Of a stretch of DNA of 64,000 nucleotides, positions 1-8,236 are shown piece by piece. Under the pieces are notes generated by a model. It had not been told where the DNA came from, did not search any database, and was given only the letters and a program-made list of their open reading frames with translations. The position numbers and the translations under genes were made by a program. Where the stretch lies: the NCBI GenBank assembly GCA_032250905.1, contig JAVVEQ010000006.1, positions 1 to 64,000 on the forward strand, read 5' to 3'. This DNA comes from Desulfotignum sp032250905 (lineage in GTDB: Bacteria > Desulfobacterota > Desulfobacteria > Desulfobacterales > Desulfobacteraceae). How positions within the stretch are numbered: position 1 is the stretch's first letter; each line of letters begins with the position of its first letter.

Positions 1-60
1 CTCTCTTTTTCAAAAAATGTAACTGTATCTGGGATTTTTGGGTGATATTGCGGGATATAA

Positions 61-375
61 GAGAAAGAATCTACACTTGATGCTGCGATAAAAAATTCAG
101 GGATAGAAAACCTGATTGATGCGAATTTTTCCATTGAAGAAGTTGGAATTTTCAAGCCGGACCCTAAAGTCTATCAGCTGGCAGTGGATAACCTGTCTGT
201 TCAGCCAGAAGAAATCATATTTCAATCTTCCAATGCCTGGGATGCGGCAGGCGCTTCGGCCTTTGGGTTTAATGTCGCCTGGGTTAACCGCTTCGGCCAA
301 AGCAGGGAACGGCTGCCCGGCAATCCGGATTTTGAGATAAACACCCTGAGGGAGCTAACGGATCTGATCAATTGA
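61..375 (+). pseudogene. Haloacid dehalogenase (HAD, type II) C-terminal remnant
   Basis: The frame reads about 104 residues that match the C-terminal half of L-2-haloacid dehalogenases: a FKPDPKVYQLA lysine motif, then SSNAWDAAGA with the Asp that supports catalysis, then VAWVNR. The N-terminal part with the nucleophilic Asp (DxYGT in the family) is missing, and the same frame is closed by TGA (43-45) and TAA (58-60) just upstream. No other frame in 1-60 carries the missing motifs. This is therefore a truncated, inactive copy; an intact gene split by the window edge is excluded by the stops. It lies next to another decayed locus (sdhAB remnant), suggesting a region of gene loss. Confidence 0.75.
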
Positions 376-387
376 CACCGCCTGACA

Positions 388-513
388 ATGGCCTTGACAG
401 CGGTCAGGGTATGCCGGCCTGGTTTTGGGGCAAGAATTGACGTGTTCAAAGTGTTCTTAAAGCATCTCTGCAATGACCTGCCCGAGACGGTGGATGGCCG
501 GGACGGGCTATAA
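388..513 (+). other. Unassigned stretch with a 41-codon open frame
   Basis: Between the dehalogenase remnant and the SOUL-type gene the plus strand has a short frame from ATG to TAA (41 codons) whose stop lies directly before a good intrinsic terminator. There is no convincing ribosome binding site and the peptide is not recognised. It may be the tail of another decayed gene; nothing else is visible in this gap. Confidence 0.2.
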
Positions 514-514
514 A

Positions 515-535
515 GCCGATTCATATCGGTTTTTT
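515..535 (+). terminator. Intrinsic terminator, plus strand
   Basis: A GCCGAT/ATCGGT stem with a TCAT loop is followed at once by a run of six T residues. It would end plus-strand transcription coming from the decayed region, and it sits right before the convergent SOUL-type gene. Confidence 0.7.
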
Positions 536-536
536 A

Positions 537-1166
537 TCAGTCGGCCCCTGCATCTATTGGAATCAGGACTTCGTTCCGCCTCAAGAACCATGGCATAAAT
601 GGAGGGTTATATCTAGCCCAAATGGGAACTCCAACAACGGTAAGACCCATTTTGTTAATCCATGACTCCAGTTCCGCTTTGTGTTGCAGATAGCCCTCTT
701 CACTCCAAAAACCAGAGTATCGTATTGCAGCCATCCGTCGAGCTGGCACCTGACGCAATGTGATCTCGTTATTCTCTGGTTCTGGAAGAGTTTTTATGGT
801 GTATGAGCTCGGCATCATGAAGCTGACAACCCAACTTTCTTTGTCGCGCTGCTGTGCCACGGGGGCAGTCATTTCTATCTTTTTCCCCGTTGGCTTCTGG
901 GATACTGGTGCTGTCATCGATACTTTGTCGCGTGACCGGTTGTCACCGGAAATATAGCGAAAAAGTTTTTTGAAAGCGATGTCGCCAGCATTTTTCAGAT
1001 TCCCTTGTACAACGGTTTCGGCAATGATGTGGGGTGCATAATCACGTATCTCAAAATGGGTGTCTTTTTTTATCACTGTGTACTCAGCTTCTTCGATCGC
1101 CATGGCATTTATCGCTCCAGTCATTAAAAGCGCTGTTACAGTTGTGATCAGTAAAAAATATTTCAT
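537..1166 (-). CDS. SOUL-family heme-binding protein, exported
   Basis: The protein (about 209 residues) has an N-terminal signal peptide (MKYFLLITTV... ending AINAMA) and then a SOUL domain covering the rest. Typical SOUL features are the opening EEAEYTVIKK-like strand, FKKLFRYISG, and the two SMTAPV / EMTAPV repeats. SOUL proteins bind heme or related tetrapyrroles; the bacterial exported members have no settled role. The ATG at 1166 was chosen because it begins the signal peptide directly; a TTG six bases upstream is possible. The gene stands alone between two decayed loci and has no partner that reveals its job. Family assignment is secure, function is not. Confidence 0.85.
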   Translation of the reverse strand: MKYFLLITTVTALLMTGAINAMAIEEAEYTVIKKDTHFEIRDYAPHIIAETVVQGNLKNAGDIAFKKLFRYISGDNRSRDKVSMTAPVSQKPTGKKIEMTAPVAQQRDKESWVVSFMMPSSYTIKTLPEPENNEITLRQVPARRMAAIRYSGFWSEEGYLQHKAELESWINKMGLTVVGVPIWARYNPPFMPWFLRRNEVLIPIDAGAD

Positions 1167-1403
1167 TTGCAAAATCTCTGATGGGGTAAATGGATGTCCG
1201 CCAAATTAATTATACGGGTCTGTTTGTCATTTACTATAGCATGATTTTTGTATGTTTTTGTATCAATTTGAAAGTTTGTTTTTACCAGGCCTGCAAATTA
1301 TTTTTGCGGGGACTGCTTGCAGGACAATGTCCGTTTTCAGGTGCATCAGACCCCAGGATTTTGATAACAGCACCAGCAATGGAAATGAATGAAAATGAAA
1401 ATG

Positions 1404-2793
1404 TTGACACCAGGGCCTGTTATGCGGCAGACCGTACCGGCCACATGATTCTGCAGACCCTTTACCAGCAGTGTATCAAAAACAATGTGTCTTTTTTTGA
1501 TGAATTTCAGGTCATTGACGTCATCCTGGAGGGCAGGGACTGCAAAGGGGTGGTTGCGGTTGAACTGGCCACAGGGGAGGTGCACACTTTTGCGGCCAAG
1601 GCGGTACTCTTTGCCACGGGTGGATTCGGCCGGATTTTCAAAGTGACCTCCAATGCGTTTGCCAATACCGGAGACGGCCCGGCCGTGCTTGCCAGAAGAG
1701 GCATTCCCCTCCAGGACATGGAGTTTTTTCAATTCCATCCCACGGGTATCAAAGGACTGGGTATTTTAATCACCGAAGCGGTGAGGGGAGAAGGGGGAAT
1801 CCTGAGAAACCGGGAGGGTGAGCCGTTCATGAAAACCTATGCGCCCACCCTGCTGGATCTTGCCCCAAGGGATATGGTGTCCAGGGCCATTATGACGGAG
1901 ATCCAGGCGGGCCGTGGCATGCGGGGGGACCGGAAAATTGACGACTGGGTAGAGCTGGATGCCACCCACTTAGGGGCCCATGTTCTGAATGCCAAACTGC
2001 CGGATATCACGGATTTCTGTAAAACCTATCTGGGCGTGGATCCCTCCCAGGGGGCCATCCCGGTGCTGCCCACAGCCCATTATGCCATGGGCGGTATCCC
2101 CACCGATCTGGACGGCCGGGTCCTGGCCGATGAAAAGGGCACCGTGGTCAACGGATTGTATGCCGCAGGTGAATGCGCCTGTGTGTCCGTCCACGGGGCC
2201 AACCGTCTGGGAACCAATTCTCTGCTGGATCTGGTGGTGTTCGGCCGCCGGGCCGGGATTCACATTGGGGAGTATGTGAAATCAGCTGACGCCCCTGAAC
2301 GGCCGGCGGATGCCGCTGACCGGGCAAGGCAGTGGATCAGTCGTCTGACCGATGGCAGCACAGGCCCCCATGGCGGAGATATTTCTGAAACAATGAAGGC
2401 GGTGTTGATGGAAAAAGTGGAGATTTGCCGCAGCCAGACCCAGATGGACCAGGCTGTTGAAACGATTCAGCATCTCAGGAAGACCTATGAAACCGTCCGG
2501 GTCCAGGACCGAAAGCCGCCTGCCCCATACCCGAAGACAAACCGGTTTTCCTGGGTCCGGCTGCGCTGGTTCAGGGATACCGGTTTATTGCCGATTCCAG
2601 GGACAATGGATTTATAAACCGGCTGTCTCAACTGGATCACCCGGATGGGGCCTGTAAAAATCATTTTGAATGTACAAAGGCCTGTCCCAGGCAGATCAAA
2701 ATCACCAAACGGATCAACCAGACCAAACAGCGGATAAAAGCCCACAGAGAGTCGACAGGTGACCCCGCAAATGACGGGACAAATCACCCTTAG
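1404..2793 (+). pseudogene. sdhA-sdhB remnant joined by an internal deletion
   Basis: From about 1404 to 2510 the reading frame encodes the middle of a succinate dehydrogenase/fumarate reductase flavoprotein: AADRTGH, QFHPTGI, TEAVRGEGG, RDMVSRAIMTEI, TAHYAMGGIPT and HGANRLGTNSLLDLVVFGR. The N-terminal FAD-binding part (about 150 residues) is absent, and the 1190-1403 extension is not SdhA-like. At about 2490-2540 the flavoprotein breaks off, and in a different frame (stop at 2791-2793) the C-terminus of the iron-sulfur subunit follows: FLGPAAL, YRFIADSRD, CTKACP and KITKRI. So one deletion fused sdhA to sdhB out of frame and another removed the 5' end. Complex II cannot be made from this copy; an intact operon must lie elsewhere if the organism uses one. 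Confidence 0.85.
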
Positions 2794-2846
2794 ATCAAAG
2801 ATGTCAGGGGGTCGCTGGTAAAGCCGGACGATTGGCTGACCGGATT

Positions 2847-3185
2847 TCAGTCGAGGTGATATTCGATGTCATCAAAGATATCTTCCAGGGTATAGAGCAG
2901 TTTGTCCGCTTCGGACAGGCGGCGGTCTGCGATATGTTCTTCGATGGCAAGAAATGTGTTTGTCAGCTGCTGTTTGTGATCGAGCAGCAGCTGCCGAAGC
3001 GGGGTACCGTCGTACTGGTAGAGCAGCATGTCGATCTTTTTGGCCAGCTCGTACAGGGACGGGTTGTTGTCCACGAGAACGGGATCCTGAAATGACAGGT
3101 GCCGGGCCAGCCGGGGATAGGTTTGTTCAAAGCTTTTTTTGTAAAACGGCCGGATGGTCACGGTTATCTGCATATGTTGGCTCAT
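2847..3185 (-). CDS. Hypothetical protein, 112 residues
   Basis: A small charged soluble protein without signal peptide or membrane segment and without a domain I recognise. It reads mainly as alpha-helix, with many Leu/Asp/Glu/Lys residues in the second half and an acidic C-terminus (EDIFDDIEYHLD). Its ATG overlaps the stop of the upstream acetyltransferase gene by 4 bp (ATGA), so it is translationally coupled and is the last gene of a three-gene minus-strand operon (MBL hydrolase, GNAT, this gene). The coupling supports that it is a real gene; its function is unknown. Confidence 0.65.
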   Translation of the reverse strand: MSQHMQITVTIRPFYKKSFEQTYPRLARHLSFQDPVLVDNNPSLYELAKKIDMLLYQYDGTPLRQLLLDHKQQLTNTFLAIEEHIADRRLSEADKLLYTLEDIFDDIEYHLD

Positions 3186-3682
3186 GGGGAATCTCCCAGG
3201 TTTATATCTGTGGTTTTGAGTCGATCGCGGTAAATTCCGGGGGTGGAGCCGGCAATGGGCAGGGCGCCGGCGGTTTTGACAAAGAATTGGGTGGGGCCGG
3301 CTCCACCGATGATGGCGTAAGCATATCCCTTCGCCGCCATGGCGTGGAGGCAGGAAAGCAGCAGTGCTTTGCCGATGCCGGTGCCGCGTTTTTCTTCGGT
3401 CACGCCTGTGGGTCCAAAAAAATTCAGGCAGGTGACGTCATGGCAGGCAAATCCGACGATGTTTCCAGACTCGGTAGCGATGAAACAGGACACCGGATGA
3501 CGGCTGAAAGCGACCTCACATTCAGCGGCCCAGCCTTTGCCGAACCTGTCTTTTACCCAGTGAACAACAGCATGTTTTTCATATGTCATGGCACGGCGGA
3601 TCACCATGCCCTGAGCAGCAGGACAGTTCAGCTCAGATGCGCTCCCGGGCAGATCATACAGCCGGACAAGAAGATCAGGCAT
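3182..3682 (-). CDS. GNAT-family N-acetyltransferase
   Basis: The 166-residue protein shows the GNAT fold order: an N-terminal strand/helix starting near residue 26 (MVIRRAMTYEKH), a central FIATESGNIVGFACHD strand pair, the acetyl-CoA loop GVTEEKRGTGIGKALL (R/QxxGxG/A type) near residues 93-108, and a C-terminal AKGYAYAIIGGAG segment. The acceptor substrate cannot be told. It starts 3 bp after the MBL hydrolase gene and overlaps the following small gene by 4 bp, so the three are one transcription unit. The N-terminal 25 residues precede the conserved domain, so a start at the internal Met near residue 26 cannot be excluded. Confidence 0.85.
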   Translation of the reverse strand: MPDLLVRLYDLPGSASELNCPAAQGMVIRRAMTYEKHAVVHWVKDRFGKGWAAECEVAFSRHPVSCFIATESGNIVGFACHDVTCLNFFGPTGVTEEKRGTGIGKALLLSCLHAMAAKGYAYAIIGGAGPTQFFVKTAGALPIAGSTPGIYRDRLKTTDINLGDSP

Positions 3683-3685
3683 TTT

Positions 3686-4528
3686 TTAAAAATCCATGTG
3701 CCAGCCGGCGCCGGCAAAGGAGAACCGGTCTTTGAACCGGTGAAAGAGTCTGGCAGCGGCTTCGTTTCCCGTGCAGTGGGACACGGCAATGGTCTGTACC
3801 TGGAATTTGTCAAAGGCATCCATGGCCTCGTCCAACTGAGACGGGTCGTTGGCAAATCCCAGGTGGGTGCCGCCGATGACGGCATGAAATGATGGGTGGC
3901 CGGATTTTTCGGCAAAATGTTCCATGATGTTGACAATGCCAGAGTGGGCGCATCCGGTGACAATCACCGGGCCGGACGGGGTCTCGATGAGTAGGGAGCC
4001 ATCGTCGCTGAAAGGATCGGGAACAAATCCGTCCGGGGTCTGTTTCACCAGGCGGTCATCGGACGGTTCAAAAGACCAGGTCCGGGGCACCTGGCCGGAA
4101 AAAAATACGCCCGGAGAAATTTCAGTGAACTCACTGTGAAATTCGAACCGGGCGTTGAGAGTCTCTTCCAGGGCAGATTGAGAAAACGGGATGCCGATGT
4201 AGGCAGGGTCCTGGTCTTTGGGCAGCAGGTATTTGCCGGCAAACAGGTCCGGATGGGCATGGACGGTCAAGGGTCGCTTCCGGGGCGGAATCTGCATCAG
4301 ACCCCCGGTGTGGTCAAAATGGCCGTGGCTGATCACCACCCCGTCCAGGCTTGCCAGGTCGATTTTCAGAGCCTTGGCGTTGTGGGCCAGACCCAGTCCC
4401 TGGCCCGTGTCCATGAGCAGACAGAGGTCCGGGGTCTTCACCAGGGCGGCGAATCCGTGTTCACCCATGATATCTTTGGCCATGTGGGCCCGGTTTTCAC
4501 AGATGACGGTGATGCGTGTGTGTGTCAT
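3686..4528 (-). CDS. MBL-fold metallo-hydrolase
   Basis: A 280-residue metallo-beta-lactamase fold protein. The metal-binding motif HGHFDHTGG lies near residues 88-96, further ligands are GCAHSGIVN (about 194) and GGTHLG (about 218), and the C-terminal VSHCTGNEAA segment (about 248) is typical of the subgroup annotated as dihydropterin-ribofuranosyl-aminobenzene 5'-phosphate synthase-like or methanopterin-related MBL hydrolases. The actual substrate is not known for most members. It heads a minus-strand operon with a GNAT acetyltransferase and a small unknown protein. Confidence 0.85.
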   Translation of the reverse strand: MTHTRITVICENRAHMAKDIMGEHGFAALVKTPDLCLLMDTGQGLGLAHNAKALKIDLASLDGVVISHGHFDHTGGLMQIPPRKRPLTVHAHPDLFAGKYLLPKDQDPAYIGIPFSQSALEETLNARFEFHSEFTEISPGVFFSGQVPRTWSFEPSDDRLVKQTPDGFVPDPFSDDGSLLIETPSGPVIVTGCAHSGIVNIMEHFAEKSGHPSFHAVIGGTHLGFANDPSQLDEAMDAFDKFQVQTIAVSHCTGNEAAARLFHRFKDRFSFAGAGWHMDF

Positions 4529-4552
4529 GGGTATGGCTCTTTTGTTTGAATA

Positions 4553-5806
4553 TCAGATGCGGGTGCGGTTATCGGGCATGGTGGCCACCAGGTGGATCAC
4601 ACTGATGGACCGTTCCAGGAAACCGCCTTCGCAGTAGCACAGGTAAAATTCCCACAGCCGCCTGAACCGGTGGTCATATCCCAGCCGGGACAGAGTGTCC
4701 CGGGAGGCATCAAACCGTTGCCTCCAGTGTTTCAGGGTCTTTGCATAGTCAAACCCGAAATCGGTGAGTTTTCGGACTACCATGCCGGTATGGTCCGTGA
4801 GAACCCGCAGAAGGTGGTGGGTGGCGGGCAGGCATCCGCCCGGAAATATGTGGCGCTGGATAAAATCTACACTTTTCAGATAACGGTGGTACAGCTGGTC
4901 TTTGATGGTGATGGCCTGGATGAGCATGATGCCGTCGGGTTTGAGCAGGGATTCGCAGGTTTTCATGAAGGCCGGCATATACTGATGGCCCACGGCCTCG
5001 ATCATCTCGATACTCACCAGTTTGTCATACTGCCCGGTAAGTTCCCGGTAGTCGGCTTTCAGCAGGGTGATCCTGTCCTGGAGGCCCAGGGCCTTGATGC
5101 GGCGGTGTGCCTCGTCATACTGGGCATCAGAGATGGTGGTGGTGGTGACATGGCACCCGTACCGGGAGGCCGCATGGATAGCGAATCCACCCCAGCCGCC
5201 GCCGATTTCGATCACCCGGTCTTCCGGTCCCAGGTGCAGCTGCCGGCAGATCACGTCCAGCTTGTGGACAGCTGCCTCTTCCAGGGTGCTGGTGTCTTGG
5301 GGATAAATGGCGGCGGAATACATCATGACCGGGTCCAGAAAGGTCTGGTACATGTCGTTGCCCAGGTCGTAATGGGCCAGGATGTTCTGTCTGGCCCCTT
5401 TTTTCGAGTTGTGCCTGCGCCAGTGTGCCAGGCGCAGCAGCGGTTTCACAAGCTTCGCCAGCCGGTTATCCATCCGATCCATGACCGGCTGGTTAAGCAC
5501 GATGATGCGAATCACCGCAGTCAGATCATCGGTTTCCCACTGTCCATCCACATAGGATTCTGCCGCGCCGATGGAGCCGTCCACCATAACCCGGGAGTAG
5601 AACACAGGGTCCAGCACCTGGATGACCGCCTCCGGCCCGTTGCCCGGCCCGAAGGTCAGGGTCCGGTCTTTTTCAAAGATGGTCAGACGGCCGAAAGACA
5701 GTTGATTCAACATGTTCAGCACCATGCGGCGGGTCCAGGCCCGGGGCCGGGAGATGAAAGCAGAGTGGGCGGGGGACACTTGTCCAGGAGAGGTGATAGA
5801 TTTCAT
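4553..5806 (-). CDS. cfa: Cyclopropane-fatty-acyl-phospholipid synthase family enzyme
   Basis: A 417-residue SAM-dependent enzyme that modifies the double bond of unsaturated acyl chains in membrane phospholipids. An N-terminal lipid-binding region (residues 1-130) precedes the AHYDLGNDMY motif (about 142), the SAM-binding loop VIEIGGGWGG (about 197), the SIEMIEAVGH motif, FIQRHIFPGG and the C-terminal YCEGGF. It is the last gene of an operon (SnoaL-like, FAD oxidase-like, DUF1365, this gene) in which every junction is a 4-bp overlap. In this neighbourhood the enzyme may make a modified acyl chain other than a plain cyclopropane, because the same partners occur in many proteobacteria with a CFA-like enzyme. 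The product is inferred, not shown. Confidence 0.9.
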   Translation of the reverse strand: MKSITSPGQVSPAHSAFISRPRAWTRRMVLNMLNQLSFGRLTIFEKDRTLTFGPGNGPEAVIQVLDPVFYSRVMVDGSIGAAESYVDGQWETDDLTAVIRIIVLNQPVMDRMDNRLAKLVKPLLRLAHWRRHNSKKGARQNILAHYDLGNDMYQTFLDPVMMYSAAIYPQDTSTLEEAAVHKLDVICRQLHLGPEDRVIEIGGGWGGFAIHAASRYGCHVTTTTISDAQYDEAHRRIKALGLQDRITLLKADYRELTGQYDKLVSIEMIEAVGHQYMPAFMKTCESLLKPDGIMLIQAITIKDQLYHRYLKSVDFIQRHIFPGGCLPATHHLLRVLTDHTGMVVRKLTDFGFDYAKTLKHWRQRFDASRDTLSRLGYDHRFRRLWEFYLCYCEGGFLERSISVIHLVATMPDNRTRI

Positions 5807-6540
5807 GACAACTCCTTTTTGTAAGGGACATAAGGGATTTTTTTCAAAAAGATCCGTGCAGCCTGCCAGTAGATCTTCAGGATGATAAAGGCGGTCATCA
5901 CGGGTTTGCGCAGCAGGACCGGCCGGACTGACTGCCGGGTGAGCGGTTGTTTTTCCAGTATCACGGCGGCATCAAATATGTGTCCCCGGGGGTCATCCAC
6001 CCGGATTTTAATCGCGGTTCTGTCTGCCGGTGGTGGTGTGACAGACCAGCAGTAGTGCTGATGAACCGGGTTGAACGGGGACACATGAAATACTTTGGGA
6101 TTGTCGGGTGTAAGGGTGGCGGACAGGTCATGGGCATAACAGTGCCGCTCGTTCCAGGGGGTGTTGGAAACCTCGGCCAGCAGATGGGTGCAGGTATATT
6201 CCCGGTCATAGCCAAAATAAAAATTCACCGGACTGAAATACAGCCCCAGGGTTCGGACATTCATCAGGCCGCACACCGGTCCGGTTACAGGCCTGCCGGT
6301 GAGTTCCAGCATCTTTTTTTTGACGCTGATATGCAGGGGCTCATGGGCCGGTCCCAGGTAGTCGGATCGCCGGAAGCGGCTGAGGGCAAACCGCGTGAAT
6401 GAAAACCAGGGGGACAGTTCCGGTACCCGGTCCAGTTCATCCAGGTTCAGAAACCACATGAAAAATCGATAGCTGAAACAGTGGTGCTTCGGCGTGTGGC
6501 GGTGGTGGAACACTCTGCCTTTGTAGAGCGCGGATTTCAT
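5803..6540 (-). CDS. DUF1365 family protein
   Basis: About 245 residues. The sequence opens with MKSALYKGRVFHHR and continues with HHCFSYRFFMWFLNLDEL, LGLYFSPVNFYFGYD, EVSNTPWNERHCY and KVFHVSPFNP, all characteristic of DUF1365. The ATG at 6540 was chosen because family similarity starts there and it overlaps the stop of the upstream oxidase gene (ATGA). The biochemical role is unknown, but the family is regularly found beside CFA-synthase and FAD-dependent amine oxidase-like genes, as here, so a role in modifying unsaturated phospholipids is likely. It overlaps the downstream cfa gene by 4 bp. Confidence 0.88.
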   Translation of the reverse strand: MKSALYKGRVFHHRHTPKHHCFSYRFFMWFLNLDELDRVPELSPWFSFTRFALSRFRRSDYLGPAHEPLHISVKKKMLELTGRPVTGPVCGLMNVRTLGLYFSPVNFYFGYDREYTCTHLLAEVSNTPWNERHCYAHDLSATLTPDNPKVFHVSPFNPVHQHYCWSVTPPPADRTAIKIRVDDPRGHIFDAAVILEKQPLTRQSVRPVLLRKPVMTAFIILKIYWQAARIFLKKIPYVPYKKELS

Positions 6541-7772
6541 GGGGTCACCCCCAGGGCCGCACACACCCGCAGTGCGCTTTGCACCCCGTCCTCGTGGAAT
6601 CCGTTGAACCAGTAAGCCCCGCAGAAATGCAGCCCCCCGGGTCCGGAGATCCGGTCCCACTGCTGCTGGGCTTTTATGGTGGTTGGGGAAAAGGCCGGGT
6701 GGGAATAGGTGAAGTGCTGCAGGACGTTGTGCGCGTCAATCTCCTGGTTCAGGGTGACCAGGCAGGTGGCGGGCAGATCCAGCCGCTGCAGGATGTTCAT
6801 GTTGTAGGTCAAAGTGGTCCGGCCGGTGTTGTTCTCAGACATATTATAGTTCCAGCTGGCCCAGGCCTTGGGAGTTCTGGGCAGAATGCGGGTGTCGGTG
6901 TGCAGTACCACCTGGTTATCGATGAACGGCAGGTTTTGGAGGATCCGGGTTTCCGTTTCTGTCGGTGCATCCAGCAGGGCCAGGGCCTGGTTTGCGTGGC
7001 AGGCCACCACCACGTGATCGAACACCCCCTGGTCTCCATCGGTCATCACCCGGATACCGTCTGGTTCCCGGACGATTCTTCTCACCGGTGAGGACAGGTG
7101 GATCCGGTCCTGATACCGGGCGGTGATGTGCGGGATGTAGGAGCGGGACCCGCCTGTGATGGTATACCACTGCGGCCGGTCCAACAGATTCAGCAGGCCG
7201 TGGTTGTCAAAAAACCGGACAAAGAAAGGCAAAGGAAACTCCCGGACATCATCCAGGCCCATAGACCAGATGGCCGCTACCATGGGAAACAGGTAGTTGT
7301 CCCGGAACAGGGACCCGAACCGGTGGTCATCCAGGTACTCCCCGAGGGTCTGCCAGGCCCGGGCCGGCGGTGTTTTTTTCACCTGCCGGTTGAACCGCAC
7401 AATATCCATGAGCATGCGCAGAAACGAAGGAGACACCAGGTTTTTGCGCTGGGCAAACAGGGTGTCCAGTGTATGGCCGTTGTATTCCAGGCCGATGGCA
7501 TCGTTGCGCACGGAAAAGCTCATTTCAGTTTTCTGGAAGGTCACTGCCAGTTCTTTCAGCAGGCGCATGAAGTTGGGATAGGTGCGGTCGTTGAACACGA
7601 TAAACCCAGTGTCCACGGCGCAGGGGACCTTATCCACGGTGACGTCCACCGTGTGGGTGTGTCCGCCGATATAATCATTGGCTTCAAACAGGTGCACCGG
7701 GTATTGAGCGGACAGATAATGGGCCGCTGTCAATCCGGCAATACCGGAACCGATGACCGCAATTTTTTTCAT
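6537..7772 (-). CDS. FAD-dependent amine oxidase-like protein
   Basis: A 411-residue flavoprotein with the dinucleotide-binding GSGIAGLTAAHYLS loop at residues 8-21, an acidic ribose-binding segment (LFEANDYIGGHTHTV) and a C-terminal FAD motif (FCGAYWFNGFHEDGVQSAL). It belongs to the NAD(P)-binding/flavin-containing amine oxidase superfamily that includes desaturases and protoporphyrinogen oxidase-like proteins. The family member found with DUF1365 and CFA-like synthase is thought to act on lipid acyl chains. It is coupled by 4-bp overlaps to the SnoaL-like gene upstream and the DUF1365 gene downstream. Confidence 0.87.
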   Translation of the reverse strand: MKKIAVIGSGIAGLTAAHYLSAQYPVHLFEANDYIGGHTHTVDVTVDKVPCAVDTGFIVFNDRTYPNFMRLLKELAVTFQKTEMSFSVRNDAIGLEYNGHTLDTLFAQRKNLVSPSFLRMLMDIVRFNRQVKKTPPARAWQTLGEYLDDHRFGSLFRDNYLFPMVAAIWSMGLDDVREFPLPFFVRFFDNHGLLNLLDRPQWYTITGGSRSYIPHITARYQDRIHLSSPVRRIVREPDGIRVMTDGDQGVFDHVVVACHANQALALLDAPTETETRILQNLPFIDNQVVLHTDTRILPRTPKAWASWNYNMSENNTGRTTLTYNMNILQRLDLPATCLVTLNQEIDAHNVLQHFTYSHPAFSPTTIKAQQQWDRISGPGGLHFCGAYWFNGFHEDGVQSALRVCAALGVTP

Positions 7773-8194
7773 GATCCCAGCCTTTTTTTTACGGTTTTGA
7801 TCACCCCCCCTACCAGCGGGAGCTGTTCGTATATCATGGCCCCGAGATCAAAATAATCCCGGTGGGTTTTCACTCTGCCGTCCGAAGCAAAGGTCAGGTG
7901 ACTGCACCCGTCTACAGCCACGGGCCGGCCCTTTGCCAGCCGGGGATGGGATATTTCCATGGTCCAGGTGACGAAGGCCTGGTCCCCGGACTGTATCCGG
8001 GCATCAAATGTAAACCGGACGGTCCGGACGTTTTCGTACAGGGAGGCAAGGTACTGTTTCAGGGCAGGCAGACCGTCCAGGGTGTGGGCAGGATCGGTGA
8101 AGCGGATGTCGGGATGGTAGATCGTGTCGACCAGGTCCAGGCTGGTTTTATCCAGCTGGTTGAAGGTATTCAGGAATGTGTCCAGAGGGTCCAT
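7769..8194 (-). CDS. SnoaL/NTF2-like protein
   Basis: A 141-residue protein with the NTF2/SnoaL cone-fold pattern: DPLDTFLNTFNQLDKT helix, the VDTIYHPDIRFTDPAH segment, GLPALKQYLASLYENV, and C-terminal strands ending in YFDLGAMIYEQLPLVG. No catalytic residues can be assigned. It is the first gene of the four-gene lipid operon and overlaps the FAD oxidase-like gene by 4 bp. A role as a lipid-binding or small-molecule-binding accessory of that pathway is inferred from context only. Confidence 0.8.
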   Translation of the reverse strand: MDPLDTFLNTFNQLDKTSLDLVDTIYHPDIRFTDPAHTLDGLPALKQYLASLYENVRTVRFTFDARIQSGDQAFVTWTMEISHPRLAKGRPVAVDGCSHLTFASDGRVKTHRDYFDLGAMIYEQLPLVGGVIKTVKKRLGS

Positions 8195-8236
8195 AATGCC
8201 GCCTTTTTTTATAGTAACCGGTCCGCTTGCAGCGGA

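Noticed and set aside
1190..1403. The in-frame extension upstream of the sdhA fragment
   Set aside because: The residues do not resemble SdhA and include a hydrophobic, Cys-rich stretch; it is non-coding DNA that happens to be open.
4592..5824. A 410-codon open frame on the plus strand opposite the cfa gene
   Set aside because: Shadow of the CFA synthase coding sequence, without domains.
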